64,000 nucleotides of DNA from Rhynchonema sp. JSB1_4 (taxonomy: Eukaryota; Nematoda; Chromadorea; Monhysterida; Xyalidae): positions 37,811 through 101,810 of the forward strand of contig JASAMV010002753.1 of assembly GCA_030248065.1 (NCBI GenBank), given 5' to 3'. Numbering within the stretch: position 1 is the stretch's first letter; every line of letters starts with the position of its first letter. Positions 1 through 12,600 of the stretch are shown piece after piece. A program made the translations under genes and the position numbers. The notes beneath the pieces were generated by a model that ran no database searches, was not told the DNA's origin, and saw only the letters and a program-made list of their open reading frames with translations.

Positions 1-600
1 AATATTATTGGTGAAACATCAACCAGTCAGCCGACAGGTCGCGCGTTCCTTTTATTTTACTCTCATTCGTAAAAAAGAAAATATACGTAATTTTATGTAT
101 AATGCGGTGCTCGGACAAGTGTAGAACACAGTGAATCGTCAGATAGGTGTATGGTCTTGGTTACGACTTTTTGTGCAGAGGATTTCCCTTGACGACGCTA
201 ATGTCGGCTGGGGCAAAATTTCGCGGCTGGTGCCATAATTGGAGAAAACTTGAAAACATTTGGTCGTATCGGTCGTATCAACTTTGCAGGCATAAATTTG
301 ACATAGACTTTTCAATTTTCCATTGTGAATGCAAAAGCGCGCGGAAAAAGCGTGCACGCTAATCGGCAACACGCTAACGCGCTGCATTGTGAATTTAGAC
401 CGAGTTAGGCCTTAGACACCGAGTTCACAGAGCGCAGATCCGCTAATGCGCTTTTTTGCATTATGAATTTGACCTTAGCATGGATTTGGGCAATTTTTCG
501 TTGAGTTGTACAGCAGAGTTGACCAACATTAGCCGTCAGACTTACATACGTATACTGTATACCTATGTACCTACGTAAGATTCGTATTACACCCGCACAG
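1..600. other. Upstream flank of the GPCR exons, no gene recognised
   Basis: No hydrophobic exon that could encode the missing first transmembrane helix of the downstream receptor is visible on the + strand. The stretch holds one copy of the recurrent 10-mer at 12-21 (reverse strand). A good acceptor (CCCGCACAG) at 594-600 introduces the first recognisable receptor exon. Confidence 0.5.
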
Positions 601-3241
601 AAAAATACAAAACTGATGTTTGTGGATTCCAGCCTTCGTATCTCGCTCAACTACACCATTCTACATCTGGCCTGCAGTGATCTGTGCATGTGCCTCTTGA
701 CAGCTCCGTCCAATTTGTATCTGCAACTTCGGCGTTATTGGCCTTTCGGCGATTTAGCCTGTCGCGGCATTGCATCCGCTCAGGTATGGCTAATCGGTGA
801 AACATCTGCCGCATAGGCTGAGCAGTCTGCTGCTCCGAAGTCGCCTGAAACTTTCCATTGGTTGACGTCGTCCATCAGACTGACTGATGTTTCAATCGAA
901 AGCAAAAGCAGAACGTTACCTGATATCGAACTATAGGTGATCGGTCCAATCCAAACTGGATCAGTTTTTACCGGGGTTTTCCAAATAATGCCTCTGGGGC
1001 CCTATTCGGAAAGAAGTGGAAAATCGGCCTCCTTGATTCAGACATTTTATCCATTGGGGCTCTATTCGAAAAAATTCGTAAAATTCAAGTGTGATCCAGT
1101 CTAGTCCTTTTTTCACAATATAAGCGAGAACATAAACACTGACCCCAGATTGCAGGCCCTCAACACATTTGTCGGGTCCCTGACCCTGGTCGCGATTAGT
1201 GTGTGTCGTCTCGCCCAACTATCATCGCATGGAGTCAGACGACGCCTATTGGCCCTGGTGTTGTTGGGTACCTGGTTCCTGAGCCTAAGTCTGGCGTCGC
1301 CCTATTGGAGCGCCGTCAGGGTTGAAAGCCTGATGCCGAAGACCAACGAGTGAGTTTATCGTTATATCGATTTCTTACATTCACTTTTCGATTGATACAT
1401 GATGAAATACTCTGCAGTTCATTACGTTTGATCGCATTCTGTGATATTCGTGTGCCCTGGCATTGCGTGGAGGATTGGTCACGACATTGGCTAAGTAGAA
1501 GGTTGGTCGATCATGGGGGCGGAATGTAAAACGCTCACAGGGCGTGCACCTTGCAGCAAACATCGTTAGAGATGGTCGCAAAAATTTCGTCGCTGTTTTT
1601 TAACCTTTACGCGTGACGCCCGCGGCCAGATTATGCAGATGACGAAGTTTTACGGTAACGAGTTTTGCTATAGCTCTTGGGAATTCTGCCCATAATATGT
1701 CGCTAATCTTGGATTTTTTTTAGTTTTTCAACCACCCTCTATATAGGACCTACACGCTGTCGGTGTTCGCCATACAGTACTTCACGCCCTTGTCGGCCCT
1801 GTTGTTGACCTACGTGAGCATCGGAGGCAAACTGCGCGCCAGATTGAGGTCAAACAATACGGTGTTGAGTGAGGCGGTGGAGAGGAAAAAACGCAAACTG
1901 CGGTTGGTGGCGGTGTGGTGCACTGCCGGGCGCGAAATAAATATTTTCTAAAAATAGTTTATGATAAATTTTTCGTAGTGGCATGAACCTCTCGGCCACA
2001 GTAATTAAACTCACTTCATAATGCGTGTTAGTCGTAACGGAAATTAATGGTGGTTTTGCACAATGTTGCTAAAAATACGGTAGTTCTCACTGTCACTATA
2101 AAAAGTGTACACTGCATAATCATATACCACCGTTTAATGCTGAGACTGTCGTTGATTAAATCGAACGGTTCAGCGGATGTATTCTTCTCAAAGCTCGGAA
2201 ATATCCCGATGTCACTAGGTGAAAAAGGTGCGGTCTTATGCAATCAGAACAAAAGCAAGACGCGTTTGCCCTTCCAGTTGGTCGTTGTTCCTGCTGATCG
2301 GCTTGGTTGCGTGCTTCGGTTTGTGCTGGCTGCCGCTCAATCTCTATCACGCCCTGCTCGAAATGCAGTGGGTCAACTACAGTCCGGTCATACAAATCGT
2401 GTGTCTCTGGGCCGGTGTGTTTGTGCAATATTGTCAAGGCTAAAGTTTTTTTAACCAGATTTAACCAATCCATTGGTCCGATCGCGAAGTTTGACACCGG
2501 GCATTTAATCGAGTTATCCAATTAGCATGAGAAACACAACCTCAATTGCTTCAGGTCTCCTCCAAACGGCCATCAACCCAATCTTGTACGGGTATTTCAA
2601 TGAAAACTTCAAAAAGGTTTACGTCCAAATTTTATACGAGCTGCTGACTGTATGTGCCCGGCTTCCGTCAACGAAACGTAACAGTCAAAGCGGATTTAAA
2701 TCGAAGGTAGGACGCTTTTGGCTCGAAGTCTCAAAACCGCCAGTGCAAGGTTGCAGCTTTGGGATACTTGGCCTTCTCTTCAACGTTGCTAAAGTTAAAT
2801 AAGCGGTTTCTCAGAGTTTTTCGCTCAAGTTTTCTAAGATCTGTGGTTACAGGCCAAAAATTCGCCATTACCTGCCACACCTCAACCGACGCCGGTGCCG
2901 GTACCAACAAACCATCACGTTGATAGCAATGCATGCATCTGTATTTCTCACAAATCACAGGTTCGTTTGCTAAAAAAACACGTCAGGTGATGTTTCACGA
3001 AGCGTGTACCTGCATAATTTCACCTTTGATCTTACAGCAATCAGCCCGCAGTGAACCACTCCCGGCAGTCGACAATGCCAGTGCAACCGCTGCTCAAAAT
3101 GATCAACAACCAGTGCGCACCGATGCCAAGTTGGCTGATGTTTCACACAGCCAACATTCGTCCACGGCCTGTCAGACGTCAAAGTCACTGGAGGACCAGA
3201 GCAACAGTCAATGTACAAGCAGCTCAAGGTATACTGTATGA
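601..3241 (+). CDS. Rhodopsin-family neuropeptide receptor (NPY/NPF-like), 5' end missing
   Basis: Seven exons join in phase: 601-783, 1156-1349, 1747-1902, 2278-2414, 2555-2706, 2853-2960 and 3038-3241, giving 377 residues and a stop. What is seen: TM2 with LACSDL (the conserved Asp 2.50), a WPFGDLAC stretch leading to TM3, TM4, TM5 after an extracellular loop, a basic third intracellular loop (ERKKRKLR), TM6 with CWLP, and TM7 with NPILYGY followed by NENFKK. The last two exons encode a Ser/Thr/Gln/Pro-rich tail. These motifs fit class A peptide receptors of the neuropeptide Y/F type; the ligand is inference. The protein would sit in the plasma membrane and couple to G proteins. TM1 and the N terminus must lie upstream of the window. 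Oddity: the usual DRY at the end of TM3 reads CRL. The 1902/2278 junction is the least certain. Confidence 0.85.
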
Positions 3242-3274
3242 TTGTCATCAGTGTTGTGCAACATGAAAAGGTTT

Positions 3275-3280
3275 AATAAA
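3275..3280 (+). terminator. Poly(A) signal of the GPCR gene
   Basis: A canonical AATAAA lies 34 bases after the receptor stop codon, in an AT-rich context, and is the likely cleavage and polyadenylation signal. Confidence 0.6.
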
Positions 3281-3537
3281 GAGTCCAACTTAGCCATGCC
3301 ATGACAATGACAGGTTTGCCAGCACTGATTGCAATTCTGAAGCCACTACTGCACTGTGACGTCAACACGCACAAAAACTTCCATGCACATGACGTTTCTG
3401 CCCCGTATGTTCACCGAAAAGGGCAGAGGAACATGAGTTCCTGCCGCGCGCTGCCCGGTTCAGCAAACCAGAGTGACTGTCGCGCCCACTTGGTTTATCT
3501 AGTAAACATTCACGCTAACTAACCATGTGCTAACCTA

Positions 3538-3717
3538 AAGGCAAACTGCGCCAACATGAGCCCGATTACGGAGGGGTGTGTGTACAAAACGAATAGAAAT
3601 GCTCATGCACCATGTTGTAGTCTACAACGTGAAACATTTCCCAAACCAGCAGCCACGTATGAATGTTTCACTAATCTGGCACCTCCGAAATCGGGCTCGT
3701 GTTGGTGTAACAACTAG
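3538..3717. mobile_element. Short TIR MITE, family M1, copy 1 (diverged)
   Basis: Begins GGCAAACTGCGCCAACA and ends with the inverted form CTCGTGTTGGTGTAAC. Inside are the family landmarks GAATAGAAA, CAACGTGAAACATTTCCC and GAATGTTTCAC. Four better preserved copies lie at 6231, 29473, 32315 and 44535. It has no coding capacity. Confidence 0.7.
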
Positions 3718-4243
3718 ACCACTCACACGCTTACCCATGCGGCACACCCAAAAACAAGGTATTTGACCGATCTACGGTACATGTGCACACTGGGCGCATG
3801 CATTCATGTAAGCGGAGCACATGCACATGCATAACACGTGCTGCGTGCACATAGACGGCACATAAATGCCACCAGCAGAAGTACTGTATACCGTACACAA
3901 CTCCCATTCATCAAAACCTTTGTAAAATGACTCCACGGTTGCTCTGCCCGCCGTTATATAAACTTTGAGTTCTCAAGTTGTTTTTACTCCAGTATTTTCG
4001 CTGATGAAAAACGAGCATATTGTTGACTTCTTCGGCCAAGAGTATCAGGTTTGCGCGGATTTCAATCAACCGCGCAGATTAAGCTGAAAAGAAGGGCTCT
4101 TGACATTTTCCTTGAAGGTCACAGGCTAACTGGTGTATTGACAACACACGACGTCAGCTATAAAGTCCGTCGATCCAGAGCTGCCATGGGTAAGAGAAAT
4201 ACATAATACGATACCTACATGGCATTCGGCCTGATTTTACGGC

Positions 4244-4433
<190 letters not shown>

Positions 4434-6230
4434 GAGCTTTAGTAACGATCTGAGTTGCTTGAACATAAGTCAGGGGCCATGAGTCTTCAAAAACCACCCT
4501 TTCCTCACAGTTATGCCCTTTGTTGACGATTCTGAACCACAACTGTCTGAATTTCAGATTCAGTTTGATGCGCCCGATGCTGAAGCTAAACCTGAGCGTG
4601 AAATCGTCGGCTTCGATTGCGAGCAAGTTTCGTTCGTTCGTCTCAGGTGCTACAGTCGTTTGTTCGTTTTTACAACACTGCTTTTTTGTGAATAATCACG
4701 GGACTATAAGGACCCTCACATGTGCCTTTCATTGTAGCTACAGCCTTGGGGTCAGGTCAATGCGCCATGCGTTGGCTGAATGCCAGAAACAATCGCAATC
4801 TATGTCAATGTATAATAGTGGTCCCTATTCGTAACGTCTGTAGCTCAACAACCAAACACGATAGATGAAATCTGATTTGGATAACCAGTCGCGTTGGGTG
4901 GTGTTGGGGATTCGGGCCGTTGCAATCGCAATCGTTTCTCGCGCAGTTTCGAGAACAGGGAGTCGTGACTAATGCACCTGCCACACCAAGTGAACATGCA
5001 GTAGACTTAAATACCGGCGAACCAACCAAAATAACGTTTCATTCCTCCATCATATAGGTGCTTCAACTGGGGACAACCTACAAGAAGTGAATATGGACAT
5101 AGATGATTCACAATTCGATTCACTGACATCCGGTGGGGAGCATGAGCCCCTGATGGATCAAGGCATGAACACTACAGGCACAACAGGGGTTGTGTCATCT
5201 TGTGGTGGTGATATCCCGATGAGTGAACGGTGATATTTGATTTTGCTGTTTTTTGTGTATCAAGCCATGATGCTTCAAACTGTCGTGTGCTGACTGGCAC
5301 TGACACTGACTTGGAGCCGTATTACATTGCCACCAAAGACGATGGTGGTATCACATGACCTGATGATGTTCCACCACAGGGTTGTTTTGAATTGGAACAC
5401 AATGAAGAGAGGAACTATACTTTATGAAACTGCATATTTGCTGTGGAACTCTTCTTCAGTCGGACTATCAAAATTAATGTTGTTTGTTGGTGTTAAAGAA
5501 CAAATATTGTATATTGGTTGGTACCAGAATGTCATGCTTTGGTCGCTTGCCCACGAAGGCTGACTAACATTGTGTCACTTCATTTGATTGATCTCATGAT
5601 TTATTTCAAAGGAAACCGTTGAAGTTCACGTAACAAGAAAAAAGACAAATGACAATAGCCTGGATACTTGCAGCAAAATCACAAAGAACAAACGTATTTC
5701 ATTCTGCTGATGATAATAAACACGTGAGCTGACAAAATAGGTGAATATAAGTGGTATGAAAGGGGTTGGCGCAGCAAGAAAACGACAAGTTTAATGCAAG
5801 ACCGAAGCAGAGCGCCATCAACCGAGACAAAAATGACATTGAATACATAAATGCAACAAGAGGAAAACAAGAATAAACTCAGACTCAGGTGAATCGGTTG
5901 TAACCATGCAGGATTGATATGTGATAAGCCAACATAACGTGGAAGAACCGTACCCGGAAAGCGATAACCACATGAAGACAATGATTATGTACAGTACCGA
6001 AAACAAAATGTATAAACATGAAAGAACGTGAAAGCAAACTTAACAGTTGAGCACGTAACATAAACACAAACGCAGTTTTCGAGTGTGTAAAGCTCGAAAG
6101 ACTAATATTTGATTTGGTGACGTGATAGCGGTACCATTAACATTAGTTTGTGGCGCAATTGTTGCATTCTGACACAAATGCGAAAAAAACACAGGTTCAG
6201 CTTCGTTTCGACCAAAAACAGATGCAACTA

Positions 6231-6418
6231 AAGGCAAACTACACGAACACAGCCCGATTTCGAAGGTGGTGTGCATACAGAACGAATAGAAAGAGAAAAT
6301 CATCATGCTCCACTTTGTATTCTTCAACGTGTAACATTTCCCAAATCAGCAGCAACGTATGAATGTTTCACTATTCTGCCAGCTGCGAAATCGGGCTCGT
6401 GTTGGCGTAGTTTGCCTA
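6231..6418. mobile_element. Short TIR MITE, family M1, copy 2
   Basis: A well preserved 188-bp copy: AAGGCAAACTAC at the left and GGCGTAGTTTGCCT at the right, with subterminal CCCGATTTCG / CGAAATCGGG inverted repeats. Flanks (CTA|... and ...|TATA) are consistent with a TA target duplication. Non-coding. Confidence 0.8.
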
Positions 6419-6553
6419 TACATTGTATTCAATAGGCTATCGATCATCAAAATCCAACGATTGCGCGCAGGATGAAAAATTCAAATTCAAATCTCAGTCA
6501 CGAAAATGATTAGGTGCAACAGATATGACACGGTTCAATAATTTGACGCTGAA

Positions 6554-9160
6554 TTACGCATTATACTTTGGAACCGTTCCCAATTGGTTGCCCGATTCAA
6601 CCATGCAATCAGGCAGCCGCGGTTCGCTCGTTGTGGTCTCATTCGTTGCCTTTTTGTGCTTATATTCCAGGTACGGTAGGCAATCACTGATGTTGCACAG
6701 TGGTTCGAGCGTATCGAGTGTTGCGTCATAGCCATGCCATTGCACCTGAACGAAACATCAAAAATGATGACGGGCCTGCGTGATTTGTGATCTGGCGAAT
6801 GGACACACACCCATACGCGTCGAGGCGTACAACCAACGGACCGGTATTATGTGTGTGTGTGCTGCGGTGCACTCTGTATTGAGTGTGCGTGCGTTGGGTT
6901 TACGAGTGATTCTGAGCCGCAGCCAGACCGCGTTCCCGTAGCTCAGTTGGCAGAGCAACTGGCTGTCCAGGCCTGGTGGCTGGGCGGTCGGAGGTTCGAG
7001 TCCTTCCGTGAGCATACGTTTGGTGTGGCGGTTCAGGATCACAGACTGGATGATGTTTCACAGCTGATTCAAATGCAAAAGACGACACACACACGTACCA
7101 AATAGAGCACCTTGTTTTCGTTCTTCTGCTTGGCCAGATTGTGCTGCGCGTTTGGTTTGTCGGTGAGCAGCTGAAATAAGGAAAACGCAACTTTGGATGA
7201 AAATACCACGTGATCTTGTCCACAAGAATTCGTGAAAATAGAAGGACAACGTTATTAGATATTAAACCGATCATCTACCTGTCCCCATTCGTTTCGCCAC
7301 GAGCGCACGGTGGCGTGCCACAGGATCTTGCTCACTTCATACGCGTTGTCCCGTTCCGTTAACCTGTATGATAGGAATTTACTTAATTCTCATTCAACTT
7401 TCATTCAAGTTTACGGTTCAGCTGGAGAAAACTGGGCGAATCAACAAGCAATCAAGTCATCGACAATTTATGAACTGGGCAAAACATTTTCGCGCCGAGT
7501 TTGAGCAAAGATGGCCAACAGGAAATAAAATACGTATAACAACGCATTGTTCCCAGGCGCTGTCAGAAACAGCAAATGTCGCCATACCAGTGGTGTCGTT
7601 GGGCGTCTGCGGGAAATTGGCCGGGGGCATGGGAAATGTTTTACTTTGGGAACAAGCACCCCTAAGGAATCAATTTTTGATCTCGAGAAGCACCACCAAA
7701 ATTGATCATTTTTCGCTTGAAAATGTCAAAAATCGCTTGTATGCGCAAGAAAACTCTGTTTTGACTACCTTTAGACAGATATTTAGCACTTGTAGAATTT
7801 TTGTTGGGGTCAGTTTTTCAGAAACTCCCTCGGGTATGGGAAGTTTTTGCAGTTTGGAGCAACCCCCTGTATAGAAAATTTTTGATTTTTGGGGTGTGTT
7901 GTATGGGAACATTGCCAAATTTGGGCGAGGCATGGGAAATTGTCGATTTCTCAATGACACCACCGCGCAATGTCACAGCAAAGCTTCAGAAAAAAGATAT
8001 TGCTTATGAAAGATTCAGATGCATCAGAAACTAACAATAAAAACAGATAAATACAACGTAGACCAACGTGTTTGCCAACGCGACCACTCTGACCGGCCAC
8101 ACCTCCCTGTACCACTTTGCACTGACCGTATCACCGGGCAACACACGTTCGTGATCAATGGACACAATGTTATTCCATGAAATCACCTGAAATTCAATCA
8201 GCCGATCCATTTTGGTTTTTATGTTGGCATTACATATGTGAGTAGAAGCGTGCTCGATTGAACACAGCGCGAAGCTGCTGCATGTGTGCTTCAACGGTGG
8301 AAGTGCAACTTATGGAACTTAACCACGGTAGCACTTCACGAATCTGCAAAAACGATCTCTAGTCAAGGTGCAAGTGATGAAAATGGAAGTGGCGTTTTAC
8401 GGAGTTAAATTGAAACCTCGTTATGGTCATAACCTCGATTTACTCATGCCTTGTGGCGGGTCCCGTTCCGTATGCATAACGTGTTATCACGACTCGTTAT
8501 AGTCATGAATTCGATACAGTCATGGCCCCCTTGACATGACTCTCACGAGGTTTCACTGTATATGAACTTTTCATTTCGTTTCGTTCAAGAAGGACAATGT
8601 ATTGCTTCAAGTTTTCAGAAAGCCTTTATATCCACGCCTGGAAACATTTTCTCACGCCAGAACGTTACGCACCCATAAAATTTTTAACCGCCGTTAGGCC
8701 GCTCTCTGACAAAAGCAAAAAGTTTACCACACACTTTTCGCTTTTTGCTTTCGTCAGAGAGCAAAAGCAAAAACTTGAAAAAAAGCAAAAAGTCATCATG
8801 ACTTTTTACGCCCAAAACCGGGCTGCACAAACCCGAAAATCAAAAATTACACAGGTCTGGAACACGCTAATGTTTGCTGCTTGTGCGCGCTGCACAACTT
8901 TTTGCTTTTTTGCTCTCTGACAAAAGCAAAAAGTCAACTTTTTGCTTTTGCTCTCTGACAAAAGCAAAAAGCAAAGCGTGTTGTGAACTTTTTGCTTTTG
9001 TCAGAGAGCGGCCTTACATTGATGAAATTCTAAACAGGACATTTTGCATGCAAATTGCAAAAAGCAGAGCAGAGCTGACACTCACACATTAACCAACCTG
9101 CGGTCGCCATTCGCGTAGCGGACGAAACGTGGCCTTGTCAAGCCATTGGATAAGCGGCAT
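6554..9160 (-). CDS. Chromodomain protein (partly resolved exon set)
   Basis: Six exons on the reverse strand: about 9160-9098, 8343-8234, 8186-8068, 7363-7279, 7170-7099 and 6745-6554. The last four join in phase. Exons four to six carry YEVSKIL, a roughly 35-residue insert, then KVLYLVQWHGYDATLDTLEP, which matches the chromodomain pattern YxVekIL...YLVKWKGYdxxxxTWEP, here with Leu in place of the usual Trp before EP. The third exon reads DTVSAKWYREVWPVRVVAL, reminiscent of a Tudor-like barrel. Such domains bind methylated histone tails in the nucleus; the partner is unknown. The ATG at 9160 is in frame but unproven, and the 8234/8186 junction does not close in phase as drawn, so an exon edge there is wrong. 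A hAT MITE, a Harbinger-like MITE and a tRNA-like sequence sit in its introns. Confidence 0.65.
6932..7014 (+). tRNA. tRNA gene or tRNA-derived sequence
   Basis: A clear A box (TAGCTCAGTTGG) and B box (GGTTCGAGTCC) lie at normal relative positions. A D-arm (GCTC/GAGC), a five-pair T-arm and an acceptor stem with one mismatch can be drawn. The stretch between D- and T-arms is 32 nt instead of about 22, so it has either a long variable arm, a short intron, or is a degenerate tRNA-derived copy. I could not assign an anticodon. It lies antisense in an intron of the chromodomain gene. Confidence 0.55.
7588..7965. mobile_element. hAT-type MITE, family A, old copy
   Basis: Starts CAGTGGTGTCGTTGGG and ends CAATGACACCACCG, a decayed inverted terminus. 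The interior shows the family landmarks of other A copies (GGGGCATGGGAAA-like blocks, AAAATCGCTTG...CGCAAGAAAACTCTG). The 8-bp flanks match at only about five positions, so the insertion is old. Located in an intron of the chromodomain gene. Confidence 0.75.
8697..9013. mobile_element. PIF/Harbinger-like MITE flanked by TTA
   Basis: Ends GGCCGCTCTCTGACAAAAGC and its inverted complement, flanked on both sides by TTA (8694-8696 and 9014-9016). The interior repeats GCAAAAAG / CTTTTTGC blocks. A 3-bp TWA duplication and GGC-type termini fit PIF/Harbinger elements; no transposase is present. It lies in an intron of the chromodomain gene. Confidence 0.75.
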
Positions 9161-9665
9161 CTCGAATGGTCGCAGCCTTTCGCAGGATTAAAAGCGCCAG
9201 GAATTAACAACGGGAAGAAATGATGACGAGCGGTGTTCGATTCAATTGGTCACAGACAACAACCAAGACCAAAATCGAAATTAAAAACGAGCGGATGGAC
9301 ACCGACAATCTGACATGAAGTATTAGAAGCGTTACACACGCGAATGCAAGCCGAATATTGCCAACGTCGGAAATACCAAGGTTCATATTATGTTTATCTC
9401 GCATTATCATCGCACGTGTGACATTTAGAACAACAAACTGTGGATTTTAAAAATGGACAGACGCACAATGTCTGATGGGTAAATCGCTTTTTGAACGCTG
9501 TGTTTAGAACTGTCGGTTGACAAAGTAATTGACAAACAATAGCTTTTGCAAGACAGTTTGTGATGAAGAAGAAACAAGAAGCGAGAGCTAAACACCAAAC
9601 TTATACAACAGAACAAAATAGAACAAACACGACAACAATCACTAGCCCAATCAAACAACTCAAAC
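9161..9665. other. Spacer between RBM22 stop and chromodomain gene start
   Basis: Both neighbouring genes are on the reverse strand, so this stretch holds the RBM22 3' UTR and the promoter or further 5' exons of the chromodomain gene. Nothing else was recognised; a possible acceptor (GCGAAAG) ends near 9180, so the chromodomain gene may have an upstream exon. Confidence 0.4.
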
Positions 9666-12600
9666 TCAGTCGATATCTTTAGCGCCCAAATGTTGAGGAT
9701 CCATGCTCGGGTAGTGGATAGCATGACGCGGGGGCGGGGCATCCGGAGGTAACAAGGCTGCTGGCACTGAAAAATACTTACTTTAGCGATATTCGTGAGT
9801 AAACTTCAAAACCTTTTAAAGCCCTGCCTGTGGAACGTGACTTACCCACTTTGGGCGGCGGCGGCATAGCTCCTGGTCCGGGCCCGGTAGCCGGTCGTTT
9901 CCTTGCACCAACCGGGGGAGGAACAACCTCGGTCTCGACCGGTACCGGTCCAGATGGTGGCGGCTGTTGTTGTTTTGATGTTGACGCTTCGTTCAGATTG
10001 AAAAAGTCGTTCGCCGTGGGCAGAGCTGCACAAATAAATTTGGGCGCGCGACATTATTTTTTGCTCAAATATTGAAATGTTTCGTAACAGTCATATAACA
10101 ACACTCCAAAGTAATATAGTCGATAGATAGTGTGTGATAATCCTCAATCCGAACATGAACCATTAACCAACCAGATGGCAAGCCAGGTACGGGCGCGTAT
10201 TGTTTCTCTTCATCTTTCGCCTGTTGAGATTGAGGCCGACCCCAGCGCACAGTAAGACGGCGGCCTGAAGAAATAACAACTTGCGGTTGTTATTACCGAT
10301 TTTGTTGCTTATTTCAGGGCTGTCATAATTTTGGGAACGCTTCATTAAACCGGCCCCGCCGCTATTGGTTTTTGGGATTTCGACCACGTTTTTTGTTCAT
10401 ATCGGTAGTTGGCGTCGAGATCAAGAACATTAATTTTGACGAACTTCACCAAAATGGCGATTACCCACCGAAATCGATCCGCAAACATGGCCTATCGGGA
10501 ACAAAACTGTCCGATATTGACGCACATCTGCACATGATAACCAGGAATCTATACTACTAAAACAGGAAGGCGTATGTAAGTATGTCGGGGGGGCGGGGGT
10601 GGCACGGCACGGGCGCAGCGCTGTAGCCGGGCCGTAGGCACGGGTCCCGTCTAGTTACAACAGAAATTCAAAATCACTGGGGCGTGATGTAGGCAGCGGG
10701 TCACGATAGCCCGATAAAACATTAGATGCTTTGCAAAAGATAAATGTTTTGTGAAGCTACTGTAACCCGGCGCCTATACCACCGTCAGTGATTTTGAATG
10801 TTGTTTTGCAAATGCTGATTTCCATGCAGATTGTCTGACAATATTGGGCAGGGTTCGGGTGGGGTCGAAAACCCCGAAAAAAACCCGAAAAAACGCCGAA
10901 AAAAAACCCCGAAAAATAAAACCCCGAAAACGAAAAACCCCGAAAAAAAACCCCGAAAACGAAAAACCCCGAAAAATATAAAATGTGTGGAAAACAATTC
11001 TTTTGGTTAGAGAAGGGTATTCATGTCGTTCGTGCACCAAAAAATGGGCACTGGTACAGTTCGGGCACAAGTTAGGTAATTCTCCTTTGTTCATGTCTTC
11101 CTAGCTGGCAGCCTAAGCCTAGCCTAACCCTAAGTGAAGGCCTATTCCGTTAAACTTTTGTGGATGTTGCTTTCATGTGGCCAGGTCTTCCTGGCTGGCA
11201 GCCTAAGCCTAAGCCTGACCCTGAAGGAAAGTCTGAGCAGTTAGGTTTTTGTGGAAGTTTTCTTCAAATGGACAGGTCTTCCTGGCTGGCAGCCTAAGCC
11301 TAACCCTGAAAGAAAGCCTGTGCAGCTGTACATTTGTGGATGTTTCCTTCATATGGACATGTCTTCCTGGCTGGTAGCCTAAGCCTAAGCCTGTGAACAA
11401 GCCTAAGCCCAAGTCTAGGTTCAAGTCTGATCCGAAGCCAATTTATCAAGTGTAGGGGTGATGTTTCACTCGTGGGTCACGAGCGACATGAATACTCACC
11501 TCTAACAAGATTTTTTTCATCCCTGACATTTTTTATTTTCCGGGCTTTTCCGTTTCGGGGTTTTTTTCGTGGTTTTCGACGGCCACCCAGGATTCTTCCC
11601 GAACGCCCATGTCGGTGGATGGATTTCGATTAGTAATCATCATTTTGGTGGTTTTTCAAGGTTAATGTGCTTGATCCCGATGATGATTCGTGGGCCAGTG
11701 TGGAACCCCATGGTAGGGATTTTTACACAGGTGCTTGATCCCAGTGCCAACTAACGTTGCAAACAGAAAAAACGAGACCGAAAACCCAAAAAACAATAGC
11801 GGCGGGCCCGGTTTAAATTTGGCTGACGTTTTGTCAACATTATTAGGATCTTTCACACTTTCAAAACGAGGCTTTCAACTAGAGTGACCCCTCGCAACCG
11901 TGATGAGATCAGGACCTACCCTTGATCACCAATCGATTGAACGATTTGGCAGCTGCCATTTCAGCAGCCGACCGAGTCGTGAATTGCACAAACGCACAGC
12001 CTTTCAGACCAACCACATTCACCGATCGAATCTCTCCGAATTGATAGAAATAGTTTCTGGAAACATTTATTTGAAAAAGTAAACTTTCGAAAAACACAGA
12101 CAATAATTCTATTATCTGAAGGACAAAAAATCCCACCTCAGATCTTCCTCCGTTATCATGCCCTCCTGTCCCAAACTGCCAATGTAGAGTGTCGTGATGC
12201 TTTTCTCGTTGGGCGGTTGCAACTGGGGCATGGCCTATAAAAACAAAGGGTTGCAAATCAAAGTGAAAAGCGATGCAAGCATCATGAATTGCAAGCAACT
12301 TGTCAAAAAATGAACTTGACATAGGCAACATACCTTGGCACGATTCAGCATCTTATCTGCCACAGGATCATTCACTCCATAATATCGATCGCGCATGTTC
12401 TGATCCGACAATGGGTCATCTGGGTCAGTCGGTTTCTCGTGCCTGAATATCGAGAAAAAATCGATGTAAGACAGCTTGTATCTTCAAAATACATTTGTTT
12501 TGTCACATTCATATTACAAATATTGTCGACGTTTATTGTCGATACAAAAAACCTCATAAATTTCAAACTTCAGAACGTGCAATCAATTATTTTCTTCAAA

